Source: Luteolibacter yonseiensis | GTDB taxonomy: Bacteria; Verrucomicrobiota; Verrucomicrobiia; Verrucomicrobiales; Akkermansiaceae | Length of the DNA: 64,000 nt | Reading direction: 5' to 3' | NCBI RefSeq assembly: GCF_016595465.1 | Contig: NZ_JAENIK010000012.1 | Span: forward strand, 620,001-684,000 | Shown: piece by piece, positions 26,329 through 35,636 of the stretch | Numbering within the stretch: the stretch's first letter is position 1 | How the letters are laid out: each line of letters starts with the position of its first letter | Translations under genes and position numbers: made by a program | Notes under the pieces: model-generated | What the model was told of the DNA's origin: nothing | What the model saw: the letters and a program-made list of their open reading frames with translations, nothing else | Database searches by the model: none

Positions 26329-28719
26329 ATGCGATTTCCTACCAACTCTTCATTTCTCATGCCGCGTGGCGTGGGGCAGTTCGCCGCTCTGACATCGCTC
26401 TCCGTCCTTGCTCTCGCAGGCACCTTGCACGCGCAGGATTTCGAGGGAAAGAACATCTCCGAGGTGACGATCCGTTACAACGGCGCGAAGACGGTGGATG
26501 AGGCGCGCCTGCGGAACCTGATGGCTTCCAAGGCTGGCGCCAGCTATCGTGCGGAGAACCTGGATAACGACATCAAATCGCTTTATGAATCCGGTCTTGT
26601 CGACGACGTGCGCTTCCTCGCGGAGCCCAGCGGCGAGAGCGTGAAACTGATCGCGGAAGTCACCACGCGTCCGGGTTGGGGCGGGGTTGGATTTTTGGGG
26701 AATTCGATTTTCACCGATCAGAAGCTGGCGAAGGAAACCAAGCTGAAAAGCGGCGGAGTCATGAGCGACGCATCGATCCTCGAGGCCCGCCGGAACATCG
26801 AAAAATATTACCAAGGTTACGGTTATCCCGACGTCACCGTGTCGCACCGCCTGCAGCCGACCAGCCAGCCGGGTGTCTCCGATCTCATCTTCGTCATCGA
26901 CGAGGGAGCGAAGAACGAGGTCCGCAAGATCCGCTTCGAAGGAAACAACACCTTCACCGATCCGGAACTCCGCAAGGAGATGAAGGTGAAGGAAAAGGGC
27001 TGGTTCTCCTGGCTCACCAAGTCCGGCCGGTTCGAGTCGAACCAGCTCGACACCGACCTCGACGCCATTCTCGACTACTACCGCAGCAAGGGCTACCTGC
27101 GCGCGACGGGGAAAATCAACCGCGAAGCCGTGGGCGATGGCCGCACGGACCTTGTGATCCAGATCAACGAAGGAGATAAATACACCGTCGCGGGTGTCGG
27201 TTTCGGCAAGATGACTGTTTTCAAGCCGGAAGAGCTTTATCCGTCGCTCACTCTTGTGGGAGAGACCGCCTACAACTCGAAGAAGATGCGTGATGACATC
27301 ACCATGATCCGCAGCTTCTACGGCTCGCGCGGTTATGCCGATGCCCTCGTCACCCCGGACATCCGCGATGCCGGACCAAACCGGGTGAACATCACCTACC
27401 GTGTCACCGAAGGTTCGCGTTTCCGGGTCGGCCGTGTGAACATTTCCGGAAACACCAAGACGAAGGACAAGGTCATCCGTCGGGAAATCACCCTGAAGCC
27501 GGGCGACCAGTTCAACTCGGTGGAACTGGATACCACCAAGGCCCGCCTCGAAAACCTCCAGTATTTCACCAAGGACAGCGTGCAGGTCTCGGGCGCTCCC
27601 GGCGGCTCCGGCTACCGCGATGTGAACGTGCTCGTGGAAGAAGCGTCCACCGGCAAGGTCGGCGTCGGCGTGGGTTTCAGCTCCATCGACAGCATCGTGG
27701 GCTTCCTCACGCTGGAACAGGCGAACTTCGACCTCTTCAATCCATGGAACTTCACCGGTGGCGGACAACGATTCTCGTCCAGCCTCCGTGCCGGTTCCGA
27801 GCGTTCGGAAGCAAGCATCTCGATCGTGGAGCCTTGGTTCCTCGACCAGCAACTCGCTCTCGGCACCGAGCTTTTCTACAAGCAGTCCACTTATTTCAGC
27901 GACTACTACGAGCAGACCAACTTCGGAGCCGCCATCTCCCTGCGCAAGCCGCTCGGACCTAAAAGCTCCATCAAGGGGGAATATCGCCTGGAGAAGGTGA
28001 AGATCGACTCGGAAGTGGATTCCAATGACTACAAGAACGAAAATTTCCCCGGAGACAACGGTGACAACTCGGCGCTTTCGGAGAAGAACATCGGCGGCGA
28101 CTTCGCCCGCAGCGCGCTGGCGGTGAACTATGTTTACAACAGCCTGGACAGCACGGAAACCGCCCGCCGCGGACATAAGATCGACGTCGGACTCACGATG
28201 GCCGGCGGCCTTGTGGGCGGCGATGTGGACACCATCACCCTCTCGATGCAGGGCCAGAAATACTGGAACCTGAAATGGGACAGCATCCTTTCCATCAGCG
28301 GCGAGCTTGCCAGCGTGGACAGCACGCAGGGCGATGAGATTCCGGTCTTCGAGCGGATGTTCCTCGGTGGCGGACGCACGCTCCGCGGCTTCGAGTTCCG
28401 CGATGTCGGACCTCGCGACAAAGGTTATACGGACGAGGTTTACGGCGGAAATTCGCTGGGTTACGTCTCGGTGGAATACACTATCCCTATCATCGAGACC
28501 GTGCGTGCCGCGGTCTTCTCGGATACCGGTTTCGTCAACAGCGACAGCTGGGACATCGGTGTGAACGAGATCTACAGCGACGTCGGCATCGGCATCCGCC
28601 TGCACCTGCCGATCAGCCCGCTTCCGCTCGCGCTGGACTATGCGATCCCGGTCGCCACTCCGGATGACGAAGCTGACAAGGGAGGCCAGTTCAACTTCTC
28701 GTTGCAGACTACCTTCTGA
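26329..28719 (+). CDS. bamA: outer-membrane protein assembly factor BamA
   Basis: Essential Omp85 protein that inserts beta-barrels into the outer membrane. From the ATG at 26329 it is about 796 residues. The signal peptide is MRFPTNSSFLMPRGVGQFAALTSLSVLALAGTLHA in pattern. Five POTRA-like repeats follow (about 40-400), seen as repeated V-x-I-x-G-N/NGAKT and Y-x-x-x-G-Y/F-x-D/A-x-V segments. The C-terminal 400 residues are the barrel, with the lid-loop motif TLRGFEFRD (RGF) and a terminal Phe (SLQTTF). A TTG at 26308 in frame is a less likely start. It is followed by a strong terminator and divergent from the ABC-F gene. Confidence 0.96.
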   Translation: MRFPTNSSFLMPRGVGQFAALTSLSVLALAGTLHAQDFEGKNISEVTIRYNGAKTVDEARLRNLMASKAGASYRAENLDNDIKSLYESGLVDDVRFLAEPSGESVKLIAEVTTRPGWGGVGFLGNSIFTDQKLAKETKLKSGGVMSDASILEARRNIEKYYQGYGYPDVTVSHRLQPTSQPGVSDLIFVIDEGAKNEVRKIRFEGNNTFTDPELRKEMKVKEKGWFSWLTKSGRFESNQLDTDLDAILDYYRSKGYLRATGKINREAVGDGRTDLVIQINEGDKYTVAGVGFGKMTVFKPEELYPSLTLVGETAYNSKKMRDDITMIRSFYGSRGYADALVTPDIRDAGPNRVNITYRVTEGSRFRVGRVNISGNTKTKDKVIRREITLKPGDQFNSVELDTTKARLENLQYFTKDSVQVSGAPGGSGYRDVNVLVEEASTGKVGVGVGFSSIDSIVGFLTLEQANFDLFNPWNFTGGGQRFSSSLRAGSERSEASISIVEPWFLDQQLALGTELFYKQSTYFSDYYEQTNFGAAISLRKPLGPKSSIKGEYRLEKVKIDSEVDSNDYKNENFPGDNGDNSALSEKNIGGDFARSALAVNYVYNSLDSTETARRGHKIDVGLTMAGGLVGGDVDTITLSMQGQKYWNLKWDSILSISGELASVDSTQGDEIPVFERMFLGGGRTLRGFEFRDVGPRDKGYTDEVYGGNSLGYVSVEYTIPIIETVRAAVFSDTGFVNSDSWDIGVNEIYSDVGIGIRLHLPISPLPLALDYAIPVATPDDEADKGGQFNFSLQTTF

Positions 28720-28744
28720 TTTCCGTTCGCGGAAACCCTCTCAG

Positions 28745-28777
28745 CCGGCCATCCTCCAGGGATGGCCGGTTTTTTTT
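28745..28777 (+). terminator. Rho-independent terminator of bamA
   Basis: CCGGCCATC (28745-28753) pairs with GATGGCCGG (28761-28769), loop CTCCAGG, followed by eight T. It lies 26 bases past the bamA stop. Confidence 0.9.
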
Positions 28778-28832
28778 ACGATCTGTCCGGCAGCGCGACG
28801 TGTGGAAGGAGAGGGGGGCATGGGGCACCTGT

Positions 28833-30413
28833 TCAGCGGGCCACACCACACGCGGCGTCCGCCACGCGAAGCCCGTCCATGGCGGCGCTCACGATGCCTC
28901 CCGCATAGCCGGCGCCCTCGCCACAAGGGAAGAGACCGGAGATTTCAGGATGCTCCAGAGTGTCGTCGCGACGGGGAATCCTGACAGGAGAACTGGTCCG
29001 TGTCTCGAAACCGAGCAGCAGCGCGTTTTCCGAAATGTAGCCGTGCATCTGCCGGCCGAAGAGCTTGAAACCCTCGCGCATGCGGCTGGTGATCCACTGC
29101 GGCAGCAGGTCGTGCAACGGGGCGGAGGTCATGCCGGGGAAGTAGCTGGTGTCCGGCAGGCTGTTGGAAATCCGACCGGTCAGGAAATCGGTGACACGTT
29201 GACCGGGGGCGACCTGGCCTCCACCACCGGCTTTTTTCGCGGTGCGTTCGAGGGCTTTCTGGAAAGCCAGGCCTGCGAGGATGCCGTGTTCCTTCACCAA
29301 TGGCTGGACGTCCTCGGGTTCGACGGTGGCGACCATGCCGGAGTTCGCGAAGGGCGAGTCACGGCGGGAGAGGCTCATGCCGTTCACCACGACCTCATCG
29401 TTTTCCGTGGATGCGGGGACGATCCAGCCGCCGGGGCACATGCAGAAGGAATGCACGCCACGGCCACGGATTTTCGTGGCAAGCCGGTAACGGGCCGCTG
29501 GCAGCAGCCGGGGACGTTCCTGTCCCGGATCCAGGTGGTATTGGGTCTGGTCGATGAACGGTTGGGGATGTTCGATGCGGAAGCCGACCGCGAAGGGTTT
29601 CGCCTCCTGCAGGATTTTCTTCTCCGCCAGAAGCCGGTAGATGTCTCTCGCGGAGTGTCCTGTGGCGAGGATGACGGAGTCGGCCTGGATCTCGTCCCCG
29701 GCAGCGGTGACGACTCCGCGCAGTCTGCCGTTCGAGATGAGGAAATCGGTGACCTTGGTTTGGAAACGAACCTCGCCACCTGCGGCGATGATGGAGTTCC
29801 GGATGGCCTTGACCACGTTCGGCAGGAGGTTCGAACCAATGTGCGGATGGGCGTCCGTCAGGATCTCATCCGGCGCCCCGTGTGCGACGAGAACTTCATA
29901 AACCTTCGCGACGGGACCGCGTTTGGTGGCGCGGGTGTAGAGCTTGCCATCGGAAAATGTTCCCGCTCCGCCCTCGCCGAAGCAATAGTTGGACTCCTCG
30001 ATGACGCGCCCCTCGCGAAGGATGGGGGCGAGATCGAAACGGCGGGCGCTGGCGTCCTTGCCACGCTCCAGGAGGACCGGCTTTCTGCCGTTTTCAAGAC
30101 AACGCAGCGCGGCGAACAATCCCGCCGGTCCGCAGCCGACGATGATGACTTTTTCCGCACCGGAGGCAAGGGCGGGCGCGGACCATTGGGGTGTGATGTC
30201 GGGAGGCAGGGGACCGTCGAGCGAGACATCCAGACGAAGCTGCACCTTGACGGCACGCTGTCGTGCGTCGATCGAGTGCTTGCGCAGCCTGACGCCGCCG
30301 ATATTATGGACGGGAATGCCGAGTTTCGCGGCCGCTGCCTGGCGGCGGGCCGCGTCATCCTCGGATTTTTCCAAGGGAAGGACAATGTCGATGGATTGGA
30401 TCAGTGGGTCCAC
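28833..30413 (-). CDS. FAD-dependent dehydrogenase, COG2509 type
   Basis: A 526-residue flavoprotein. After an N-terminal domain of about 85 residues (VRLRKHSIDARQ, typical of this group), the FAD Rossmann motif is VIIVGCGPAGLFAALR (about 89-104). A GEGGAGTFSDGKLYTR segment follows, and ILATGHSARDIYRLL is the later ATG motif. It ends GLFPCGEGAGYAGGIVSAAMDG, the second FAD contact. This is the COG2509 uncharacterised dehydrogenase family. The start is a GTG at 30413, 12 bases after the thioesterase stop, so it is likely the last gene of a four-gene unit. The substrate is unknown. Confidence 0.9.
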   Translation of the reverse strand: MDPLIQSIDIVLPLEKSEDDAARRQAAAAKLGIPVHNIGGVRLRKHSIDARQRAVKVQLRLDVSLDGPLPPDITPQWSAPALASGAEKVIIVGCGPAGLFAALRCLENGRKPVLLERGKDASARRFDLAPILREGRVIEESNYCFGEGGAGTFSDGKLYTRATKRGPVAKVYEVLVAHGAPDEILTDAHPHIGSNLLPNVVKAIRNSIIAAGGEVRFQTKVTDFLISNGRLRGVVTAAGDEIQADSVILATGHSARDIYRLLAEKKILQEAKPFAVGFRIEHPQPFIDQTQYHLDPGQERPRLLPAARYRLATKIRGRGVHSFCMCPGGWIVPASTENDEVVVNGMSLSRRDSPFANSGMVATVEPEDVQPLVKEHGILAGLAFQKALERTAKKAGGGGQVAPGQRVTDFLTGRISNSLPDTSYFPGMTSAPLHDLLPQWITSRMREGFKLFGRQMHGYISENALLLGFETRTSSPVRIPRRDDTLEHPEISGLFPCGEGAGYAGGIVSAAMDGLRVADAACGVAR

Positions 30414-30425
30414 AGGTAGGAAATT

Positions 30426-30770
30426 TCAGCGGATGCCGCGCTTGCGGCCGGCGTCATCGACGCTGACGAAGGTGACGCGGGTGGAGAACAGGATGCCGGG
30501 CCCGGCTTTTTGATCCGTGACATTCACGGCATAGGTGGTGCTGGTGGTGCCCTCGCGTTCCCGTGTGCAGGAGATTTTAAGAATGGTGCCGTCGCGCACA
30601 CTGTGGTGGAATTCCACCTTGTCCATCGCCACCGTGACGAACTGGCAATGTGGATAGTCGAGGCTGGCGGCGATCCATGACGCCTCGTCGATCCATGCCA
30701 GCAACCGTCCTCCGAAGAGGAATCCATATTGGTTCAGATCTCCGGGAAGAACGAGACGGTGGGTTTCCAT
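30426..30770 (-). CDS. acyl-CoA thioesterase (hotdog fold, YciA-like)
   Basis: A 114-residue single hotdog domain that hydrolyses acyl-CoA to free acid and CoA. The N-terminal [30 protein letters not shown] is the classic acyl-CoA thioesterase signature, with the helix containing the catalytic Asp/Glu (DEA). [17 protein letters not shown] is the second signature. The ATG at 30770 gives the usual N-terminus; the frame extends to 31007 without similarity and would overlap doxX. It is in a run with the doxX gene upstream and the COG2509 gene downstream. Confidence 0.9.
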   Translation of the reverse strand: METHRLVLPGDLNQYGFLFGGRLLAWIDEASWIAASLDYPHCQFVTVAMDKVEFHHSVRDGTILKISCTREREGTTSTTYAVNVTDQKAGPGILFSTRVTFVSVDDAGRKRGIR

Positions 30771-30817
30771 GGTGGAGATTTTACGGATAGATGGCTGGGG
30801 CGGACGACCGGTCCATC

Positions 30818-31288
30818 TCACCAGCGGCGGCGTTTGTCTTCCTTGTGAAGGAGGGCGTCGAACGAATAACCGCCGGCCCCGGAGAGGATGATCGCGATCA
30901 TGGGGATGAGATACATGATGGAGAGTTCCTTGGTCTCGACAAGGGTGGGGGACGTCTGGAACCAAGGTGCCGCGTCGAGATATCCGAAGCTGGCGAAGAC
31001 CATGCAAAGCCCGACCAGAAAGGCGGCGGGGCGGGTGGCCAGTCCAAGAATCACCAACGCGGTGGCACCGGCTTCCGCACAGATGCAGAGCACCAGGCTG
31101 GCCGGAGAGGATAGCACCTTGTCCAAAAAGTGGGGCACCGGGAATGTCGCTTTCAGCGCGGCGAAGTTCTGGATTTTCGGAATACCGTGGCCGATGAGCA
31201 TCATTGCTCCGGCAAGCAGGCGCAGTGAGAGAATCCCTATGGAGGCGGTGACGTCACGGGTGCCGCAGTCGAAGAGGAATTTTTTCAT
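30818..31288 (-). CDS. DoxX family membrane protein
   Basis: A 156-residue inner-membrane protein with four predicted helices: a first one around [19 protein letters not shown], then [33 protein letters not shown] and [16 protein letters not shown]. This is the DoxX/DoxD four-helix pattern, with R at the start of helix 1 and a GHGxxK turn. DoxX proteins are quinone/thiol-redox linked in some organisms, but the role is generally unclear. Its ATG overlaps the stop of the jag-like gene by 4 bases (ATGA), suggesting translational coupling. Confidence 0.88.
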   Translation of the reverse strand: MKKFLFDCGTRDVTASIGILSLRLLAGAMMLIGHGIPKIQNFAALKATFPVPHFLDKVLSSPASLVLCICAEAGATALVILGLATRPAAFLVGLCMVFASFGYLDAAPWFQTSPTLVETKELSIMYLIPMIAIILSGAGGYSFDALLHKEDKRRRW

Positions 31289-31749
31289 GTGGAAGATGAG
31301 GATTTCGCGGAGATGGTGATGCGCTTGAGCCGGTCATCCCCCTGGGGCGAATGGGAGACAATCTGCGGATCCTCGAGGAGGATGTTATAGACGAGGCGAC
31401 GGTAGTAAGCGTTGAGCGGACGCATTTGGAAGGATTTTCCGGTGGTTTTCACCCTTGCCGCGATGTTTTTCACCTCGTCCTTCAAATGATCCTCCTGGAT
31501 CGAGCGGAAATGCCCGCAATCCACCTTGATTCGCTCCGCCTTGGGAAAGTGGCGGCGGACGATCCGGTTGACCAGGTATTGAAGATCGTCAAGGCGGTCC
31601 CCGTCGTTGCCGATGATCGCGGCACTCTCGCCGGAGTGGATCTGCAGGCAGGGGCCGTCGTGGGTGTCTTGTAGTTCGATCGTCGCCGTGAACCCCAAGT
31701 GTCCCAGCATGGTATCGAGAATCTTCGTCGCGGATTCTACCGTGGTCAT
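31285..31749 (-). CDS. Jag-like KH/R3H RNA-binding protein
   Basis: A 154-residue cytosolic protein in the Jag/KhpB family of single-strand nucleic-acid binders. A KH-II domain is visible from about 1 to 70, with the I-G-x-x-G-x-x-L core (AAIIGNDGDRLDDLQYL). An R3H-like domain follows (FQMRPLNAYYRRLVYNI), but the usual His of R3H is replaced by Tyr-Asn here. The ATG at 31749 gives the usual length; the frame is open to 31788. It starts a unit jag / doxX / thioesterase / COG2509. In most bacteria jag sits by yidC/rnpA, not in this context. Confidence 0.85.
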   Translation of the reverse strand: MTTVESATKILDTMLGHLGFTATIELQDTHDGPCLQIHSGESAAIIGNDGDRLDDLQYLVNRIVRRHFPKAERIKVDCGHFRSIQEDHLKDEVKNIAARVKTTGKSFQMRPLNAYYRRLVYNILLEDPQIVSHSPQGDDRLKRITISAKSSSST

Positions 31750-31804
31750 GGCGCGGAGTTTATTCACATCGCCAGCCGGGTCAACCACCCCGGCGGGTTT
31801 ATCA

Positions 31805-32233
31805 TCAAATTACGTGAGCCAATCGTACCGCGATATCCGCCAGCGATGCTTTTTCCGCATCGGTGAACTCGTAGGGCGTGTATTTTCCGATACCAAGGGT
31901 ACCGATGACCCGCTGGGAACCGCTGGAGAAAACAGGCACGGCGATGGATCCGGAGACGCCGGTCTGGCGGGCGTCGGGCTTGGCGATGCCGCCGAGATCC
32001 TGCTGGAGGTTGCAGAGCTCGACGGGCTCTCCGCGCTCCGCCGCGGCTCCGGCGATTCCTTTTCCAAACGGGATGGTGGAAATCCTTTCGATCAAGCCGT
32101 CGGGAACGCCGATCTGCGCGACAAGAACGAGGGTCTCGCCATCTGCCGCGGTGCGATGGATCGTGCCCGTCTGGCAGCCGAAATCTTCAAGAATGGAGCT
32201 TAGCTCGGACGACCAATCAACCTGTTCTGACAT
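31805..32233 (-). CDS. GAF domain protein
   Basis: A 142-residue single GAF domain. LSSILEDFGCQTGTIHRTAADGETLVLVAQIGVPDGLIERI, PFGKGIAGAAAERGEPVELCNLQQD and the strand SGSIAVPVFSSGSQRVIGTLGIGKYTP are the standard GAF core. No output domain is fused, so it may act as a free sensor or have lost its partner. The ATG at 32233 was chosen, since the upstream extension to 32359 has no GAF character. It is divergent from the aldose epimerase gene (gap of 100 bases) and upstream of the jag-like gene by 55 bases. Confidence 0.85.
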   Translation of the reverse strand: MSEQVDWSSELSSILEDFGCQTGTIHRTAADGETLVLVAQIGVPDGLIERISTIPFGKGIAGAAAERGEPVELCNLQQDLGGIAKPDARQTGVSGSIAVPVFSSGSQRVIGTLGIGKYTPYEFTDAEKASLADIAVRLAHVI

Positions 32234-32333
32234 GCCGGACCCTGTAGCACGGCATGGCGGAAAAGTCACCCCCCTAATGTGGCGGTATTTCGGACTTGGC
32301 ATGTTGCAAGTTATCCGCCAAACCCTTCCCCAC

Positions 32334-33461
32334 ATGAAGAAAGCCCATTCCTTTATCACGGCACTGGCATTCAGCCTCGTCGCCTGTCAATTCAGCTCAG
32401 CAATGGAAATCAAAGAGGATACCTACGGGACCACGCCGGACGGCAAAAAGGTGAAAATCTACACCCTCACCAATAAAAACGGCATCGTCGCCCAAGTCAC
32501 CGAATACGGAGCCATCCTCTCTTCGGTGAAAACTCCTGACAAGGCTGGGAAATCCGGTGAACTCACCCACGGCTACGACACGCTCGAAGGCTGGCTGACG
32601 AACACTTCCTATTTCGGCGCCACGGTCGGCCGGTTCGGCAACCGCATCAAGGACGGCAAGTTCTCCCTTGATGGCAAGGATTACAAACTCGCCACGAACA
32701 ACGATCCCGGCGGTATTCCATGCGCGCTGCACGGCGGACTCAAGGGCTTCGACAAGGTGGTCTGGACCGGCAAGGTGATCGAAGGCAAGGGCGTCGAATT
32801 TTCCTATCTCTCCAAGGATGGTGAGGAAGGCTATCCCGGCAATCTCACCGTCAACGTGACCTACACGCTCAACGACAACGACGAGCTCAAGTGGGTTGCC
32901 AAGGCCACCACCGACGCGCCGACCGTTCTCAACATCGTCCAGCACACCTACTGGAACCTTTCCGGCGATCACACCACGAGCATCAACGACCACGTCCTCA
33001 TGCTCAATGCCGACGGCTACCTGCCGACCGACGCGGGCCTGATCCCGACCGGCAAGATCGATCCCGTGGCGGGAACTCCGATGGATTTCACCACGCCAAC
33101 CGCCATCGGCAAGCGCGTGGATGAGAAATTCGAAGCCCTCAAGCTCGGTGGCGGCTACGACCACGCATGGGTCCTGAAAAAAGGAGAAGGCGTCCGTCTC
33201 GCCGCCCGCGTGAAGGATCCGAAGTCCGGACGCGTGTTGGAAATCTCCACCGACAAGCCTGCCATCCAGTTCTACGGTGGCAATTTCCTCGACGGAAAAG
33301 CCAAGGGCAAGGACGGCATCGCATACGCCTACCGCACGGCTTTCGCACTTGAGACCGAAGGATTCCCGGACGCGCCGAACAAGCCATCCTTCCCTTCGGC
33401 GGTCCTCCGCCCGGGTGAGAACTATTCCCACACGATGGTCTTCAAGTTCTCCGCTGAGTAA
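32334..33461 (+). CDS. galM: exported aldose 1-epimerase
   Basis: Interconverts alpha and beta anomers of sugars. The 375-residue protein has an N-terminal signal with SLVAC (Cys18), a good lipobox, so it is likely a lipoprotein facing the periplasm. GalM landmarks are TVGRFGNRIKDGKFSLDG, ALHGGLKGFDKVVW, and VQHTYWNLSGDHTTSINDH with the catalytic His. The final SAVLRPGENYSHTM carries the catalytic Glu. The open frame upstream to 31878 overlaps the GAF gene and is not used. It is followed by a terminator and then by a sodium:solute symporter gene, so it probably supplies the anomer taken up by the transporter. Confidence 0.93.
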   Translation: MKKAHSFITALAFSLVACQFSSAMEIKEDTYGTTPDGKKVKIYTLTNKNGIVAQVTEYGAILSSVKTPDKAGKSGELTHGYDTLEGWLTNTSYFGATVGRFGNRIKDGKFSLDGKDYKLATNNDPGGIPCALHGGLKGFDKVVWTGKVIEGKGVEFSYLSKDGEEGYPGNLTVNVTYTLNDNDELKWVAKATTDAPTVLNIVQHTYWNLSGDHTTSINDHVLMLNADGYLPTDAGLIPTGKIDPVAGTPMDFTTPTAIGKRVDEKFEALKLGGGYDHAWVLKKGEGVRLAARVKDPKSGRVLEISTDKPAIQFYGGNFLDGKAKGKDGIAYAYRTAFALETEGFPDAPNKPSFPSAVLRPGENYSHTMVFKFSAE

Positions 33462-33477
33462 TTCCAGCAGGTTTTTC

Positions 33478-33511
33478 AAAACTGGGTGGCGCGCCAACGT
33501 CACCCGGTTTT
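33478..33511 (+). terminator. terminator-like hairpin after galM
   Basis: AAAACTGGGTGGCG (33478-33491) pairs with CGTCACCCGGTTTT (33498-33511) with two mismatches over 14 bases and a short spacer, followed by T-rich sequence. It lies 16 bases past the galM stop and 47 bases before the symporter start. Read-through into the symporter cannot be excluded. Confidence 0.6.
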
Positions 33512-33558
33512 CTGACATCCATATCCCACGTTAAAAACACCGATCTCTACCCATCTGT

Positions 33559-35337
33559 ATGCCTGACCCGTCAATTTTCTCATTCCTAGCATCAGCCGCC
33601 GGAGCTGTCTCCACGGAAGGCCTCAAGGCCCCGCCGCTCAACTTCATCGACTGGTCGATCCTCCTGATCTATTTGGCCTTCGTCATCGGCATTGGTTTCG
33701 CGCTCAAGAAGTATACCAAGAGCGCTGAGGATTTCTTTCTCTCGGGCCGTTCGATCCCGGGTTGGGTGACAGGTCTCGCATTCATTTCCGCGAACCTTGG
33801 CGCGCAGGAGCTGATCGGCATGGCCGCCTCCGGTGCGGAATACGGCATCATGACATCCCATTTCTACTGGGTGGGCGCGATCCCGGCCATGGTCTTCATC
33901 GGCATCTTCATGATGCCGATGTATTACGGCTCCAAGGCGAAGTCGGTGCCTGAATACCTCAAGATGCGTTACAACGAGCCGACCCGGGTTTTCAACTCGG
34001 TGTCCTTCGCGTTCATGACCGTGGCTTCCTCGGGTATCTCCATGCACGCCCTGGCGGATCTACTCCACGCGTTGCTGGGCTGGAACTACTATGCCTCGCT
34101 CGTCATCACTTCCGCCATCGTCCTGGCCTACGTGCTCAAGGGTGGTCTCAGCTCCGCGATCTACACGGAAGTGCTCCAGTTTTTCATGATCGTCTTCGGT
34201 ATCGCCCCTCTCGCCTACATCGCCCTCAAGGACGTCGGTGGTTGGAGCGGCCTCGTCGCCAAGCTTCAATCTTCGCCACAAGGTCAGGGAGCTCTTCATT
34301 CTTGGGCGGAAACCGCCGGAACGGCGAACCCGATGGGTGTGCCTTGGTATGGCATCCTGCTGGGTCTTGGTTTCGTGCTTTCCTTCGGCTACTGGTGCAC
34401 GAACTTCGCGGAAGTCCAGCGCGCCCTTGCTGCGAACTCGATGGGGGCCGCCCGTCGGACGCCGATCATCGGTGCCATCCCTAAAATGCTTTTCCCCGCG
34501 ATCGTCATTCTTCCCGGCATGATCGCCTACGGTCTTACCAGCGACACCGTCGCCGGTGGCTACTCCATTCCGATCAAGCCCGACGGCGCGCTGAACTACA
34601 ACCAGGTGCTGCCTTCGATGATCTTCCATTACTTCCCGAACGGCTTGCTGGGTCTCGCGATCACCGCGTTGATGGCTTCCTTCATGTCCGGCATGGCGGC
34701 GAACGTCACCGCGTTCAACACCGTCTGGACCTATGACCTCTACAAGACCATCAATCCGAACAAGACGGACCGCGATCTTCTCGCCATGGGCAAATACGCC
34801 ACGGTCTTCGGCATCGTGGCAGCGATGGGCTTCGCGTTGTTCGCCTCCAAATATAACAACATCATGTCCGTTCTCCAACTGGTGTTCGGTTTCGTGAACG
34901 CTCCGTTGTTCGCCACGTTCCTTCTTGGCATGTTCACCCGCCGTTCCAACGGAACAGGATCTTTCTGGGGTCTTGTGGTGGGCACCTCCACCGCGGTTCT
35001 CTTCCACGGCTTCAGCTTCGCCACCGGAAACGCTCTTGGCTCCAAGGGGGGCTGGCTTACCTTCCTCGGATTGCCTGCCGACTCGCTCGTGCAGTTCCCC
35101 AAGGAAATGTCCCAGACCTTCTGGGTGGCCATCGTGGCTTTCCTCTCCACCTTCGTCGTCAACCTCGCGCTTTCGATGGTCACAAAGCGCACCAAGACCG
35201 ACGAGGAACTCCAAGGCCTTGTTTACTCGCTCACGCCCAAGTTCAAGGATGAGAATGATTCCTGGATCATGCGTCCTGCGGTGCTCGGAACGATCGTTTT
35301 CGTGGTTTCTCTCATCCTGAACATCATCTTCTGGTAA
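33559..35337 (+). CDS. sodium:solute symporter (SSS/SGLT family)
   Basis: A 592-residue inner-membrane transporter with about 14 helices. Helix 1 follows a short N-terminal extension (FIDWSILLIYLAFVIGIGFALKKYTK). Typical SSS motifs are AEDFFLSGRSIPGWVTGLAFISANLGAQELIG and GGLSSAIYTEVLQFF, with AALMASFMSGMAANVTAFNTVWTYDLY near helix 8-9. These match the sugar/SGLT branch more than proline or pantothenate transporters, though the exact solute is inferred. It follows the aldose epimerase gene and is 19 bases before the small membrane protein gene, so the three form a sugar-uptake set. Confidence 0.92.
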   Translation: MPDPSIFSFLASAAGAVSTEGLKAPPLNFIDWSILLIYLAFVIGIGFALKKYTKSAEDFFLSGRSIPGWVTGLAFISANLGAQELIGMAASGAEYGIMTSHFYWVGAIPAMVFIGIFMMPMYYGSKAKSVPEYLKMRYNEPTRVFNSVSFAFMTVASSGISMHALADLLHALLGWNYYASLVITSAIVLAYVLKGGLSSAIYTEVLQFFMIVFGIAPLAYIALKDVGGWSGLVAKLQSSPQGQGALHSWAETAGTANPMGVPWYGILLGLGFVLSFGYWCTNFAEVQRALAANSMGAARRTPIIGAIPKMLFPAIVILPGMIAYGLTSDTVAGGYSIPIKPDGALNYNQVLPSMIFHYFPNGLLGLAITALMASFMSGMAANVTAFNTVWTYDLYKTINPNKTDRDLLAMGKYATVFGIVAAMGFALFASKYNNIMSVLQLVFGFVNAPLFATFLLGMFTRRSNGTGSFWGLVVGTSTAVLFHGFSFATGNALGSKGGWLTFLGLPADSLVQFPKEMSQTFWVAIVAFLSTFVVNLALSMVTKRTKTDEELQGLVYSLTPKFKDENDSWIMRPAVLGTIVFVVSLILNIIFW

Positions 35338-35356
35338 ATACCAACCCACCCACACC

Positions 35357-35554
35357 ATGGACCTTCGTCTTCCTATCGGCTACGTTTTCACGATTTACGG
35401 CGTGATCCTCGGCATCTACGGCATCGTCACCAAATCGAATGTCGAGATGTACTCGAAATCACTCGGCATGAACGTGAACCTCATCTGGGGTGTCGTGATG
35501 CTCGTGTTCGGCCTCGTCATGCTATACTTCGCGAAGAAGGGTAAGAAAATCTGA
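35357..35554 (+). CDS. small symporter-associated membrane protein
   Basis: A 65-residue protein with two hydrophobic helices: GYVFTIYGVILGIYGIVTKS (about 8-27) and NVNLIWGVVMLVFGLVMLYFAKKGKK (about 40-64). It begins 19 bases after the SSS symporter gene and ends at a terminator, so it is almost certainly co-transcribed. Short two-helix partners are known beside some SSS transporters, but I have not verified a family here. It may be an accessory subunit of the symporter. A Lys-rich C-terminus suggests a cytosolic tail. Confidence 0.75.
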   Translation: MDLRLPIGYVFTIYGVILGIYGIVTKSNVEMYSKSLGMNVNLIWGVVMLVFGLVMLYFAKKGKKI

Positions 35555-35582
35555 CCCCGCGATAGTCACCCATCTAAATCCC

Positions 35583-35614
35583 AACGCCCCGTTCATTGGC
35601 TTGAACGGGGCGTT
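35583..35614 (+). terminator. Rho-independent terminator of symporter unit
   Basis: AACGCCCCGTTCA (35583-35595) pairs perfectly with TGAACGGGGCGTT (35602-35614), a 13-base stem with a six-base loop, followed by TCTTTCTC. It lies after the 65-residue membrane protein and just upstream of the MBL gene start at 35637. Confidence 0.85.
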
Positions 35615-35636
35615 TCTTTCTCAGACCCTCGCGTTC

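Noticed and set aside
26350..28605. 751-residue open frame on the minus strand, antisense to bamA
   Set aside because: It has no recognisable domains, and the sense frame is a complete BamA. It is a by-product of high GC content and codon bias.
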